The notes below the pieces were generated by a model that did no database searches, had not been told where the DNA came from, and worked only from the letters and a program-made list of their open reading frames with translations. A stretch of DNA of 64,000 bases. Source: Pogostemon cablin. Its lineage: Eukaryota > Streptophyta > Magnoliopsida > Lamiales > Lamiaceae. Where the stretch lies: positions 21,112,791 to 21,176,790 of the forward strand of contig CM043013.1 of assembly GCA_023678885.1 (NCBI GenBank), in the 5' to 3' direction. A program made the position numbers and the translations under genes. Of the stretch, positions 23,531 through 35,708 are shown one piece after another. Numbering within the stretch: the first letter of the stretch is position 1; each line of letters begins with the position of its first letter.

Positions 23531-24067
23531 TTAGCATCTCGTAATCATGTCATGATAACGCAAGCCATCTATATTTTCTATGAATGAACACTCCATTTCC
23601 CTTTTTTGATTTCCTATCACCATAGCTACCCTGCCGTCTGCTGTAATGAACTTGAGGCACTGGTGAAGGGTGGATGGGATAGCTCCGAAGTCATGGATTA
23701 ATGGGCGCCCCAGTATACAGTTGTAAGTGGAGGCCTGATCTACAACTTTGAATGTTAGTTGTTTCTGCATCCGGGTCTTCCCATCCAAACCTTCCAACTG
23801 GACTGATAAATCAACTTCCATGGTTGGCCTGGTTGACGCGTTACCGAACCCTTTGATCTCATCACTACAAGGTCTCACCTTGTGGTGACCCTCTCCTCCC
23901 AGATTTTCAAATACCCCCTTAAAGATTATATTGGCATATGCCCCGGTATCCACCAAACTTCTATGAACTTTGACTCCCGACAGTACAAGTGAAATGACTA
24001 AAGGGTCGGAATGAGGAGTACTTACCCCATAGAAATCCATTTCTGTGAAGACGATGTCGGCTTCCAT
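23531..24067 (-). pseudogene. Tat-1 aspartic protease
   Basis: A stretch of 178 open codons contains the active-site motif VDTGAYANIIF (DTG) and a downstream YNCILGRPLIHDF, the flap/ILGRP motif typical of gypsy proteases. It lies between gag and reverse transcriptase as in all Ty3/gypsy elements and would process the polyprotein. Confidence 0.85.
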
Positions 24068-26183
24068 TATCCCTTGCGTCTACGAGGTCAGCGACCATAC
24101 TTGAGGGATTTGTTGGCTTAAATCTCTCAGCTCCACCTTTCTTTTCCTTTTTAATGTAGTGGTCAGCGCCTGAGAGGATCCAACATAAGGAATCTCCTCT
24201 ATGGGCTCCATCATGTGTATTTCTCCGGGTCTGTCTCCCCTCGAGGCTTACCCTCCAATCATTTCGAACACTGGTGGTCATCCTAGAGGCGGAGAGGGTA
24301 GAGGCATCGCTTCTCCATTCCGTCCTCTGTCCGGGGACCTCTGTCGACCAAGAAGAGGAGGAAGATTAGCGTCTCTCCGATACACCCTCGGCCTCGGAGC
24401 CTATAGCATTCCTTGAACAGCTCCATAATTCCGTGATTAAGTCTCAGCACTGATCGGTATTATGTCCATGTGTTTGATGGTACAAGCAATACTTTCGAGG
24501 ATTGGTGAGTTCCGATGTTAGTAGGACTGGTCTCGGCGTCCGAAGAATCTGTTGATCTTTAACGTAGTAAAAGACCTTGGCAACATTTAGATTGGTTCCT
24601 GACTTCAGTTCTTCGTACATTTATTGAACCTCAGTATCCTCTGTGAAAAGTTTAAAAGTAGCAGGTGTTTTGTATTCCTTCGCCCCTCCTGTGCTTACTT
24701 TCTTCCTGCTTGGCTCTATCGAGGTACTTTGATTGCTCGTTTTCTATACCATCCTAGAAATGTCCTCGCTTGGATGTACTCGTTTTCCATGACCATGAAG
24801 GCCGCATAGGACACGGGTGGTTTAAGCTGTACTGCTTTCCACAAGCTGGTCTCTGGGTGAAGTGCTCCCATCACCGTGATAAGGCATGCTTCGTCTTCCA
24901 TGACTTCTCCCATTGACCTCTGCTTATTGAACCTCTTCAGAAAATCTCATAAGCTTTCTGTCAATCCCTGGAAAATGTTAGCCAGCTTGTGTTTTGGCTC
25001 CTTAGGCGCCCCGAGGTATGAGTACTGCATCAGAAAAACCTCTATCAATTCTCCCTAGCTTTTGATGGAAGCTTTCGGTACCGCTCTAAATCAGGTGTGG
25101 GCCTTGTTTCTCAGGGTTAGTGGAAACATCCTGCACAAAGTGATCTTGTTCATGCCTTGAGCCCTAATCCACATCAGATACTTCTCAATGTGAGATTAGG
25201 GATCATAATCACAATCGAAAATTAGGCTGGAGGGAAACTTGATTCCTTGTTGCAGAGGTGCATTACTGATTTCTGTCGTGAAAGGTGAGGGAGCCACCGC
25301 TATTTGAAGGACTCCTCCTGTTCCGAACATCTTCCTTTCCAGGTCCGCGAAGTGCTTGTTCACCTTCTTGTTAATCAAGGCTTGTAGGTCCTTGGCTGGG
25401 GCATTCAGAAACGCTTCTCTAATCTATGACCACATTTCCATCTGGGCCTCCATCCGTCTCGTCCCTCTTCGTGAAGCGGGTCTTCTGTTCCTCCTCCTCC
25501 ATGGTAAGGATAGCTCAGTCGTTGGAATATCTTCCCATGAGGGGTCCCAACTCTCCTGTGAGTATGGTGCCGAAGAGGAATAGGATCTCTCGTTCCTTGG
25601 CCTTCTATTTCAGTTATGCCTCCTTTGAGAGACAGATGGGGTTTTTCGTGGGGATTTGTCTTCCACTGGCGCTTCCTGGGATGCGGGACTGCCTCTCCTT
25701 TGATTTTATGGGCAAGATTGGTGAGATCCTTCTCCTCTTAGCCTTTCTCTCGGTGGGGGATGCTCGGCCCCTTGATTTTATCCGGACTGTGGTTGTCTTC
25801 GAGCGTCATCCTTCACGGATACCTCCGGGGGTGAGGGATTCCTCAATCCCTTGATTCCTTCCTGGTTGCGGTTGCCTTTGAGCTCTTGATTCTGGTCGGC
25901 GGAGGTATTCACTACACCTTCCCTCTGCCGGAGTTTCATTCACGCTCTTCCTTTCTCCGGCGTTCCTCCTCCGTATGAAGTTGATTGTTTCTCTTGCATC
26001 TCCTCCGCTGTCTTCTTTCCGGGCATCCTTCCTTCTCTCGAGATTCTCCTGCAGATCGTCATGGTTTTCCCTGTGAGGGTCGCTAAAGCTCAACCTCGCC
26101 GGTTGAACTGGGGGAGCTTCCATGGCCTACTCATCAATCACCCTTCGAATCTTTTCATTCATCTCTTTTGTTTTCTGGGTCGT
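24068..26183 (-). pseudogene. Tat-1 gag (main part; 5' end continues at 34031-34200)
   Basis: The retrotransposon gag domain lies at about 24700-25400, with HIEKYLMWIRAQGMN, PLTLRNKAHT, QYSYLGAPKEPKHKL and SLWKAVQLKPP. The basic/Glu-rich N-terminal part is at 25806-26183. Frameshifts and stops are frequent. The gag-only LTR element (26184-34030) is inserted near the beginning; frame-compatible sequence (ISTPATEVPTPARSIP) is found on its far side at about 34031-34130, so the insertion split gag. Confidence 0.75.
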
Positions 26184-28152
26184 TGATGAGAGTGAAAATA
26201 AGCGTATTTTAGTGTTCAATTTAACACCTTTTTGATGAGTATTATTATTATATATTAGCACAAGTGTCTTATATTCGATATATGTTATAAAAAGGTGCAC
26301 TTTAGGTGTTTTATTATGTTTTAGGTGGAAAAAGGGGTCAAAAGTGCCAAGTTGGAGAAAATGTGCAATTAGTGCAAGGATGCTCTGAAACGCATATCCA
26401 ACTTGTATAATTATTTTGTATTCATGTCAAGCTCTGAATTGGATGTGTGATATATGGTTGGAAAGACACAGAAGAGAGGGTCGTTTTGGAATAAAGAACT
26501 CCCCAATCGGATTCCAAACAAGAAACTTATGATCAAAGTGGTGACGTCGCGTAAGCTGTGCGGAACAGAACGGCTGTGCCACTTTGCATGAATTGTTATA
26601 TATTCAAATGTTATGTTTTCAGAGAGTTCTTTATATGGATAGAAAGCCAAGGAAGTGAGGATCACGTGAGCATAAGAATTACTCAAATCGGAGGTCGGAT
26701 GAGGAAGTTATGCGCGAAACGGTGAGACTACATAAGCTTGCTCGACCAGAGGAGATCCGTTCGACCAGCATCGTCTTGCTCGAACGAAAGAGGTCAAGCC
26801 GAGCAAAATGAACAAATTCTTACAGAAGGTTTTCTCGACCATTGTTCGACCAAGGGGGACTTGTTCGACCAAGAAGGTTTGGTCTAACAAAATATTGATG
26901 GGTTTTATTTTTGGTAGTTTCGGATTTCTTTTACCAAATTTAGCATATGTTTCAAGTAAAAGCCCATCGAATGCCTATAAGGAGAGCTTACAAGTATAAA
27001 AGGGGTGTGGATCACATCATTATTCATCATACAGATCATATTGGATTGGAGAGAGCCACATCCATCCTACACCCCACAAGGGGGGTCACCCCAACCATCA
27101 TCCATATCCTTTCCTCCATCCATCTATCACTTTAAAAATTTATCTGTGGAATCAAGAGGAGAACCAAGAGGAGGATTCAAGATAGAGAAGGACGTGACGA
27201 CTCCCACATCTAGGGTTTTATTTGTTTCCTAATTTATCTTGTATTTTCCAGATATATGGGTAAGATCTATCCGACACCCATGATTGTTCTTCGTAATATC
27301 ATAGGCTAGAGCCTTTTTGGTAAAACTAGGATTGTGAAGGTTTTTACGAATTAATTGAACTTTCATGGGTAAACTCTATACAACACTACTTGTGGATTTA
27401 TTTTATATATGATTGTGTTTTCTTAATCAATATTCACGGTCGTTTTGTGCATCTTCAATTGGTATATAGAGTCTGAATATATATCTTGGTTGTAGATTGA
27501 GTGCATTCACCACTGAATAGGTTTCCATGTTATGATTCTAAGTGAGGGGACTTCGAAGCTTTATTAGAACTGTCATATATGAATGTTTATTAATTGAATT
27601 GAATTCGGGTTAGTAAGCAGAATAAAGAGGATAATGTTATAGTACATATAAAGGGAGATCATATCGGGTTAGAGTACCAATTGGCCAGGGAAATAATTGA
27701 TACTGATATTACCTAGAAAGGGGGATGAAATTACGTCTCTTGCTCCGAGGTTATTCACACGTGTTACACGCATATTTACTTGTGTCTATAGAGTATATTT
27801 GCATGGTTTAGTGATGCGTCCATAGTCCATAAGGCAGATTCGGCCAGCATATGAGAGAGAAGTTAAGTAGTAAAAATGGAATATTCTAGAGCTACCTATT
27901 CTCCTACTTGATTTACTTTCGTATTCTTCTAATATTTATTTTATTTTAATTGTCATTTAATTTTAGTATTTAGTTAATTAGATAATCAAACTTCAAACTT
28001 AATTGTCTTTCGTCTTAATTAATTTAGATAATAATTAAATTGATAGTACATCGTCCTTTGAATTCAATATTTAACTTGGTCGCTTGCTTAAGCTGCAACT
28101 AATATCCTTAATACTTAGGGATTAATTTTGCGTGCAAAGAAAACGCGCATCA
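26184..28152 (+). repeat. 5' LTR of the gag-only element
   Basis: 1969 bp, TGATGAGAGTG...CGCGCATCA. It contains two diverged copies of a ~103 bp module (26461-26563 and 26642-26743) followed by a block of GTTCGACCA/CTCGACCA words (26740-26880). Divergence from the right LTR is modest, mostly transitions and single-base indels. Confidence 0.9.
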
Positions 28153-28154
28153 AG

Positions 28155-28180
28155 TTTTTGGCGCCATTGTCGGGGACGGC
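28155..28180 (+). promoter_or_regulatory. primer binding site of the gag-only element
   Basis: TTTGGCGCCATTGTCGGGG starts a few bases after the 5' LTR end. It matches the TGGCGCCGTTGCCGGGGA-type PBS used by Athila/Tat elements, where tRNA primes minus-strand synthesis. Confidence 0.75.
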
Positions 28181-28657
28181 TGTTATTATTAGTTTATTAT
28201 TTCTAGTTTGATTAAGACTTTTATTTGTGATTATTTATTTCTATCTAACCTTGAATTTCTCTGAGGTACTTGTGCACTAGGAACAGGAGAGGAAAGAAAG
28301 AAAGAATAACATACTAAACTAAACATGGCCGGAGCAAGGCAGAATCCGGATAATATTGTCGTATGTTAAATTTTCACGAACTATGATATTGGTAACATGG
28401 GGTTGATAGGAGCAAGGGGAAAGATGATGATTTTGAGATACATCCCGTTTTTATTAACATGGTAGAAAATAATTCCTTTTCTGGAGGTCCTTTTGAAGAT
28501 TCATATCAGCACCTCAAAAGATTTCTTGGTTATGCAAACACTCAAAAGGGTGCTGGAGCTCATGATCATGCTAGGCGGATCGCCCTATTCAAGTTCTCTT
28601 TGATTGATCGGGTAGAAGCTTGTTATGAGACTCTTGATGCCATAGACTGCACTACAT

Positions 28658-28715
28658 GGGACTAACTGGAGCAGAAGTTCGTGGAGGGGACTAACTGGAG
28701 CAGAAGTTCGTGGAG
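28658..28715. repeat. 29 bp perfect tandem duplication in gag
   Basis: The unit starting GGGACTAACTGGAGCAGAAG is present twice without a gap (28658-28686 and 28687-28715). Because 29 is not a multiple of three it disrupts the gag frame. Confidence 0.95.
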
Positions 28716-29399
28716 AGATACATGTCACCCTCAAGGATCTTAAAGATGAGGCAAGAGATCACCCAATTTGTTATGAATCAGGGTGAGAAATGTTATGAGG
28801 CATGGGATAGGTTTAAAGACATGCTCAGAAGGTGTTCACAACATGGAATGTCTAAGGCTCAGTACATAAGCATCTTCTACTATGGATTGGATTGTGAGTC
28901 GCGTGTTTTTATTGATACATCATCAGGAGGAGCGTTGTTATCAAAGACAGCACTTGAAGCAGAAAAGTTATTCGAAGACATCTCTATGAATTCACGTCAC
29001 TAGCCTACGAAGAGAGTAAAAGAATCACATGTACTTGGCAAGGTTGCACAAGTTTAACATCAAGTGGTGAAGCCGAATAGGGATAATAAGATTGTCTCTA
29101 GTTTTGCTAACATCAACAAGCTACTAGAATTCCAGCAGAGGCAGATTACAGAGTTGAAACTAAGGGGGTCTAGTACGCAGCAGCACAAAGTGAAGAGTGT
29201 TGAAGATACCTTCAATTGATACATGGCTGAGAATGATGCAAAGGTTGACCGCATCGAAACGAGAATGAATGTTGATCATGCAGATTTATCTAAGCAGTTG
29301 AAGGACCTTACCTTGATTATAGGGCAGATGGCCGCGAATGTGAATCAATTGACACAAATGTGGGAGAATAATGCCATCACATTGAGGTCCGAGATGCAA

Positions 29400-29735
29400 T
29401 ACGAAGGTCCAATAAAGTTGATGATCGAACGGTGGTCGAACAAGTTCTGGAAAAATAGAATCCTAATGCTCTATTTTATGCCCCTCCATTTGACCAAAGC
29501 ACTTTCGTACGACCAGAACATCTTGGTCGAACACTGGTAGAACAATGCAGGGGGATATGACTTCGCGATCACAGCCGTCGTTCTACCAAAGCATTGTTGT
29601 TCGACCAAACCACCAAGGTCGAACGGTGGTCAAACAATAACTGAAGAAAGAGAATCCACGATCAGCAACCTTGTTCGACCAAACTCAGTCTGTTCGACCA
29701 GACACAATTGGTCGAACAGAGGTCGAACAGTTTGG
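29400..29735. repeat. cluster of GGTCGAAC / GTTCGACCA words
   Basis: At least ten copies of GGTCGAA or TTCGACC, in both orientations, occur within about 330 bp, for example GTTCGACCAAA and TGGTCGAACA. The same words are concentrated in both LTRs of this element (26740-26880 and 32620-32765) and are rare elsewhere in the window. Confidence 0.8.
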
Positions 29736-30153
29736 TTCAATGCCCATTTCGATATTGAATGCTACACCGGTTGTTCAAAATACTCCAGAGCTATTTCAAG
29801 AGCAGAATAATAAGCTTATAGTAGAGAAGAAGTGAGAAAGAGCAAAGAGGTTGAGAGCAGAGAAACTTAGACTGCAGATGGATAATGAAAATGTGGTTTT
29901 CTCTCTTAATCATGCAATGAAGATGTCCATGGAGACTCAATCATGCCAGAGCATAGATGTGGTTTCTAACTTGTTTAATCTTGATTTTTCTATGATAGAT
30001 GATTCTGAATTCGAGTGGAAGATTTACAAGGAGGTGTCTATACAGCCATGGGAGGTAGGTAATTCCAAGGATCATATTCTTGTTACCACGAAAGGCAAGG
30101 TGTTGAGTGTAGACAAGAAGAGGGAAAGAAAGTATTTAAAGGTGAGGATGTGA

Positions 30154-32064
30154 GACGACCATCCTTAGATCTAGTAGTCTAAAAGGTTACATCCATCGTG
30201 ACTCTCCGACGTTAAACATGAGCGCTTGTTGGGGGCTTGTCCCTTCTGTTTTATTGCTTTATTATTTCTTTCTTGTGTGTAAGAAATTTTTATATTTAAG
30301 GTGCTTACTAATCGAAAATTACATATCTTGTCAAACTTAGTTTTGACTTACATATTTACTAAGTTTGGGGGTGTGATGTTATTACCTCATTGAAGCACCG
30401 AAAGTATAATCTTTTCTTTGTAATGTTTGCTAGGGGAGTTGATTTTTTTGTGGTACATTGAAAATTTAATCAACTTTGATGTGTCAATTTTTTGCAATTT
30501 GCCTAGTGTTCTGTGGTGTTTTAGTGTGGAGTCGATTGATAGTCATTTGATTCTTTCTTATAGTTCTCCTATTTTATTATTGATGAATCTGTGATGATGA
30601 GGTATGTTGAGTTTTGATGATAGAAACAGGTAAACTGAGGCTTGACCTGACCGAGTTGAGCAACTCGATGAGCTCGTGCATACATTGAAAAGAAATCAGG
30701 TGCCCTCGTTTCCTTATTCTAATTTTTATGTGTTTTTAATTTATAGAGTGGAAGAATTGTGTTTTTGGTTTTGTGATCCATGTGAGCTTATATGTTTAAA
30801 TTGTGCCTAAAATTCATGTGTTTTTGAAATTAATGAAGGAATTGTACTTAAATTATATTGTGATATGAAGTTCTATGTGTACTTGTAGGATATTTCTTAC
30901 CATGAAAAGTGCTCTGTTACTTGAAAAAAAACTCATGTGAGATTTTGAGCCTCGTTGATCATGTTACATAATCACATGATATTTCTTTCTGGTAAGTATC
31001 ATTCTTGTGCGTGTATTCTAGAACTTGCCTCTTGTCTTACTTGAAACTACATGTGTGTTAGATGATGGGAGATGATTTTAGGCCATCCTTGAATTTATAA
31101 GTCACTTAGCCAAATAATTCTCTGCCAAATGATGTTTATTCGTAGTTAGCCCCCGTTGAGCCTAAAAACCTTATTCTTTGGCAGCCTACGAGAAATAACC
31201 ACTTTGAGCATCTGAATTTTTTAGCCTTGATTGTCCTTCTAGAAGAGAATTAATGGCTTTTCAAAGTGTGTTGATGGAGTTTGATAACAGTTTGGGAAGG
31301 AATGAAATTGGTGTGGAAACAGTGATTGAGCTTGAAAATGCATCTAAAGAAAATCATGGAGTAGTGCTTAAATCTAGTACTTCATGGAATAAAACACCCT
31401 AGGGTAGTGCTTAAATCTAGTACCCTATAGAGGATGCATGAGGTAGTACCCGAAAATTGGTACCTCGAGAGAAAAAAGAGAGAAGAAAAAAAAAAGAAAA
31501 AAAATATTGTGCTTGAAAGAAAAAAAATGAAAGAGTTGAGGAGGAGGATGTGCTTAATTAAAGTGAAGAGGAAGAATAAAAGATCGAGAGAGACTGCAGG
31601 CTTGATTGATCCGAATTTTAAGTCACTTATCCATATATTTCCTACCTTAACCAAAGAGCCAATATTACATCCAAAAGAAAAGTTCATTTTGATCCCATTG
31701 TCAAATCATACTTTTAGTGGTGGAGAGCTTAAGACTTTTGGCAAGCTTATGGTTATGCATGCACTTGAATTGAATCTGAGTGTAAACACCTTAACCCATA
31801 AGTGTATATCTTTTACACTTGAGTGTGAATGATATATACTTCCAGTGAGAACATGTCAATAGAGCATTTGAATTGGTGGTGATTGTCTTAACTTGTATAC
31901 TATGAATTGATTATTGCATGTAATGAGAGTTGCATGAACTAAGTTGAGGACGATTGCATTATGGGTATTGGTCATAGTCCTTATTTCCCCGCTAATTTTC
32001 TTACTCTCTTTCTCTTTATTTTTATTTTTTATCTCGGGACGAGCAACGGGTAAGTTTGGGGGAT
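30154..32064 (+). other. non-coding 3' interior of the gag-only element, with PPT
   Basis: About 1.9 kb without polymerase motifs. It contains an A-rich tract (31475-31535) inside a short Lys/Arg-rich open frame at 31434-31832 that I do not recognise. It ends in GGGACGAGCAACGGGTAAG followed by TTTGGGGGAT just before the right LTR. The last part is the polypurine tract that primes plus-strand synthesis. Confidence 0.6.
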
Positions 32065-34030
32065 TGATGAGAGTGAAAATAAGCGTGTTTTAGTGTCCAA
32101 TTTAACACCTTTTTGATGAGTATTGTTGTTATATATTAGCACAAGTATTTTATATTCGATATATGTGAGAAAAAGGTGCACTTGAGGTGTTTTATTGTGT
32201 TTTAGGTGGAAAAAGTGGTCAAAAGTGCCAAGTTGGACAAAAGGTGCAATTTGTGCAAGGATGCTCTGAAACGCATGTCCAACTTGTGTATTTATTCTGT
32301 ATTCGTGTGGAGCTTTGAATTGGATGTGTGATATATGGTTAGAAAGCCACAGAAGAGATGGTCATTTGGCATAAAGAACTCCCCAATCGGATTCCAAACG
32401 AGAAAGTTATGATCAAAGTGGTGACGTCGCGCAAGCTATGCCGAACAGAATGGTTGTGCCACTTTGCACTACTTCTTATACATTCAAATATTGGGTTTTT
32501 GGAGAGTTCTTTATATGGATAGAAATTCAAGGAATTAAGGATCACGTGAGAATAAGAATTACTCAAATCGAAGGTCGGATGTGGAAGTTATGCGCGAAAC
32601 GGTGAGACTGCGCAAGCTTGCTCGACCAAAGGAGATCCATCGACTAGCATCGTCTTGGTCGAATGGAAGAAGTCAAGTCGAGCAAAATGACTAAATTTTT
32701 ACAGAAGGTTTGCTCGACCATTGCTTGACCAAGGGAGACTTGTTCGACTAAGAAGGTTTGGTCTAACAAAATATCGATGGGTTCTATTTTGGTAGTTTCG
32801 GATTTATTTTACCAAATTTGGTGTATGTCTCAAGTGAAAGTCCATCCAAGGCCTATAAGGAGAGCTTATAAGTACAAAAGGGGATGTAGATCATATCATT
32901 ACTCATCATAGAGATCATATTGGATTGAAGAGAGCCACATCCATCCTACACCCTACAAGGGGGTCATCCCCCCAACCATCATCCACATCCTTTCCTCCAT
33001 CCATCCATCACTTTGAAGATTCGTCTGTGGAATCAACAGAAAAACCAAGAGGAGGATTCAAGATGGAGAAGGACGCGACGACTCCCACATCTAGTGTTTT
33101 ATTCGTTTCCTAATTTATCTTGTATTTTCCAGATATATGGGTAAGATCTCTCTAACACCCATGATTGTTCTTCGTAACATCATGGGCTAAAGCCTTTTTG
33201 GTAGAATTAGGGTTGTGAAGGTTTTTACGAATTAATTGAACTTTTGTGTGTAAACTTCTTACAACACTACTTGTGGATTTATTTTATATATAATTGTGCT
33301 TTCTTAATCCATATTCACGGTCGTTTTGTGCATCTTCAATTGGTATATAGAGTCTGAATATATATCTTGGTTGTAGATTGAGTGCGTTCACCGCTGAACA
33401 GGATTTCATGTTATGATTCTAAGTGAGGGGACTCCGAAGCTTTATTAGAGTTGTCATATATGAATGTTTATTAATTGAATTGAATTCGAGTTAGTATACA
33501 GGATAAAAAGGATAATTTTATAGTACCTATAAAGGGAGATCATATTGGGTTAGAGTATCAATTGACCAGGGAAATAATTGATACTTATAGTACCTAGAAA
33601 GGGGGTGAAATTATGTCTTGCTCCGAGGTTATTCACACGTGTTATACGCATATTTACTTGTGTCTATAGAGTTGATTTGCATGATTTAGTGATGCATCCA
33701 TAGTCCACAAGGCAGAGTCGGCCAGCATATGAGATGGAAGTTAAGTAGTAAAATTGGAATACCCTAAAGCTACCTATTTTCCTACTCGATTCACTTTCGT
33801 ATTCTTCTAGTGTTTATTTTATTTTAATTGTTATTTAATTTTAGAATTTAGTTAGTTAGATAATCAAACTTTAAACTTAACTGTCTTTCATCTTAATTAA
33901 TTTAGATAATAATTAAATTGATAATACGCCATCCTTTGGGTTCGATATTTAACTTGGTCGCTTGCTTAAGCTGCAACTGATATCCTTAATACTTGGAGAT
34001 TAATTTTATGTGTAAAGAAAATGCGCATCA
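32065..34030 (+). repeat. 3' LTR of the gag-only element
   Basis: 1966 bp, collinear with the left LTR, ending AATGCGCATCA. It carries the same duplicated module (32342-32444 and 32522-32624). Tat-1 sequence resumes at 34031. Confidence 0.9.
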
Positions 34031-34310
34031 GTCACCTAAATTTGGGACAGGAATAGACCTCGCCGGAGTGGGCACCTCTGTGGCCGGTGTGCTGATTTGG
34101 ACATTGTTTCCACTCTTTGTCACGTTTCGCTGAGTTCTGGAACATTCTCCCCTCTCTTCATTTCTAGGGGTTGTAAATCATTCACCTCCCATCTCAAAAT
34201 CAAGAAACAGAGCAAGAATCCAAGGATTTTTCTCGAAGAATTAAACCAAGAATTAAAGACAAATAGAATAAGGACAGCTAATCATAGCGTTTCCCACAGA
34301 CGACGCCAAC
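34031..34310 (-). promoter_or_regulatory. Tat-1 leader, start of gag and primer binding site
   Basis: On the minus strand the sequence directly after the 5' LTR reads GTTGGCGTCGTCTGTGGGAA (34310-34291), matching the TGGCGCCGTCTGTGGGAA-type PBS of Tat elements. About 270 bp of leader and the first gag codons follow, up to the gag-only element's insertion point at 34031. Confidence 0.75.
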
Positions 34311-35207
34311 TGTTGATGAGTGTTCTTGGCTAGTTAATTTATGTTTAAGAGATAAAGATTATTATGTAACTGAACCAAGTACGATCACAATCAAACAAGA
34401 TAAAACCATAAATAAGAGATCTCAACTAATAGAAAACCGAATTCCCACCAAAGAACTCAACCAATTTTTATTACTCTCTCTTAGAATAACACTCATAAAA
34501 TCCTCCAATTACAAGTGTAATGTCTAAAGTGAGAATGAATAACCTATTTCTCTCATGTGAGGAGAAGCTATTTATACTACCAAAACCCTAGTGAGTGTCC
34601 AATCCCGTCGTGCCACCTGGAGGGAGACAAGCCGCCATTAATGAAGTTGCCAGGTACGCTGACCAGCTTGGGGAGGAGGCTGGGTGCCCTGGGTTATCTC
34701 TGCAGGGTGTTACGGACCGCTCTTATCCTTTGTTGGCTTCCCATTGGTAGTTGGAGGAGGATGCGCCAGTTGCTTGCTGTCTTCCAGTTAAGATTATTGT
34801 CCAAGGTATCCCATCTTCCTATTAGCCTTGTCTTCTAACCTGCTGTACTTGTCAGTCTTCATAATGGTGTCTGTACTTTGTCCCACAGCTCCTACTATCT
34901 ACCTGGTCCTCGGACGGGTCGATTTCCGATGTTGTGTTGTTCGTCCGAACTCCTAGGTGGGGAAAGGGATGCCGCCGAGCTTCCCCGCCGAGGGTGTTTT
35001 GGACTTCTGTCCCTTTATTAGGTTCCTTCTTCGTCCTTTCCTAAGCTGGACCTTTGGGCTGGAGGTGGTTTCTTTGGGCGGCCTTAGGTGTCCATTCAAT
35101 ACTCCTTCCCGAATTGGGCTACTTTAAGACTAGATCTCCTTCTATTAGTGTTTAAGGGTTATTGGGTCTTGGGCCTACTAAGTATGAGGAATATAATACT
35201 CATAACA
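34311..35207 (-). repeat. Tat-1 5' LTR (897 bp)
   Basis: In element sense it runs TGTTATGAG... to ...CATCAACA, with proper TG/CA ends. It aligns with 2315-2903 and, more distantly, with the Tat-2 LTR at 48461-49360. The end proximal to the PBS includes the AGAGAGTAATAAAAAT stretch shared with Tat-2. Confidence 0.92.
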
Positions 35208-35526
35208 CACCTCAACTAGGAGATTCCAATATTCTTTTTCTGAAATGGCGGGGAAGGATGTCCTCCATATTCATTCTACCAATTTCAAGAATAGGGTTTT
35301 CGAGAATCAACTGAGTTTCTAGAAATCTAATGAAAGTTTGAGATCGAATGATCTATCTAAGATAAATAATAATTACGTTTAGATATTTGAAATTTTAGTG
35401 TATATATATATACACATACAAAATTTTAGTGTATGCATAAACCGTAGGATGGCCAACACTTTCATATATTTAATTAAAAAATTTTATTTTAGTATATAAA
35501 TTGAAAAAGAAATTCTTTAAAGGATA
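35208..35526. other. unassigned AT-rich spacer
   Basis: No gene or recognised repeat. The first bases CACCT would be the Tat-1 target duplication, but the other flank is lost. Confidence 0.5.
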
Positions 35527-35708
35527 GGTCTTGGGTGAGACCGTCTCACCATATGAGATGGATCATTCATTAATCCAATCAAATATTTTTTTAATTAAAT
35601 TTAAATTATATATAAGACAAAGAAGGGTCGCGTTTGGTTTTCCATTTTGAGTAAACATCTCGGCGAACATCTGTAGGCCCAATGGTGATTTACAATTGAA
35701 TTCAAATA

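Larger units (their letters stand above)
28325..30153 (+). pseudogene. gag of the gag-only element
   Basis: ATG 28325 (MAGARQNPDNIV) is the probable start. The retrotransposon gag domain follows at 28459-29003, with PFEDSYQHLKRFLGY, RRIALFKFSLIDR, TTWD, NQGEKCYEAWDRFKD and AQYISIFYYGLD. The C-terminal part holds LIIGQMAANVNQL and NAITLRSEM (about 29223-29540), motifs usual between gag and protease in Athila-type elements. A perfect 29 bp tandem duplication (28658-28715) shifts the frame inside the gag domain, and stops occur at 28376 and elsewhere. No protease motif follows. Confidence 0.75.
26184..34030 (+). mobile_element. gag-only LTR retrotransposon (TR-GAG type, Athila-like)
   Basis: The LTRs are 26184-28152 (1969 bp) and 32065-34030 (1966 bp), both TGATGAG...GCGCATCA and clearly alike along their length. 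The flanks are GTCGT (26179-26183) and GTCAC (34031-34035), an imperfect 5 bp duplication. The 3.9 kb interior has a PBS, a gag gene and a PPT but no protease, reverse transcriptase or integrase. This is the arrangement of non-autonomous terminal-repeat-plus-gag elements described in plants. Gag style and the PBS/PPT resemble Athila-type Ty3/gypsy elements. Mobilisation would have required enzymes from an autonomous relative. Confidence 0.85.
2315..35207 (-). mobile_element. Tat-1: nested Tat-lineage Ty3/gypsy retrotransposon
   Basis: This is an LTR element read on the minus strand: 5' LTR at 34311-35207, PBS at 34291-34310, gag-PR-RT-RNaseH-RNaseH-IN from about 34190 down to 20050, then a non-coding stretch, two genes on the opposite strand (3406-10678) and a truncated 3' LTR (2315-2903). 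Two successive RNase H domains, no chromodomain and extra ORFs 3' of pol are hallmarks of the Tat lineage (Ogre, Retand, Grande). Removing four nested insertions leaves about 16.4 kb. All coding parts contain stops and frameshifts, so it is not autonomous now. The 3' flank is lost, so no target duplication can be scored; CACCT follows the 5' LTR. Confidence 0.85.

Noticed and set aside
31434..31832. Lys/Arg-rich open frame of 132 codons in the gag-only element
   Set aside because: Starts in an A-rich tract, low complexity in its first half, and no known retrotransposon domain; not called as a gene.
2315..35207. Reading Tat-1 as a plus-strand element with genes A and B as its gag
   Set aside because: LTR polarity, the TGGCG-type PBS next to 34311 and the protease-RT-integrase order all place the element on the minus strand; A and B are antisense to it.
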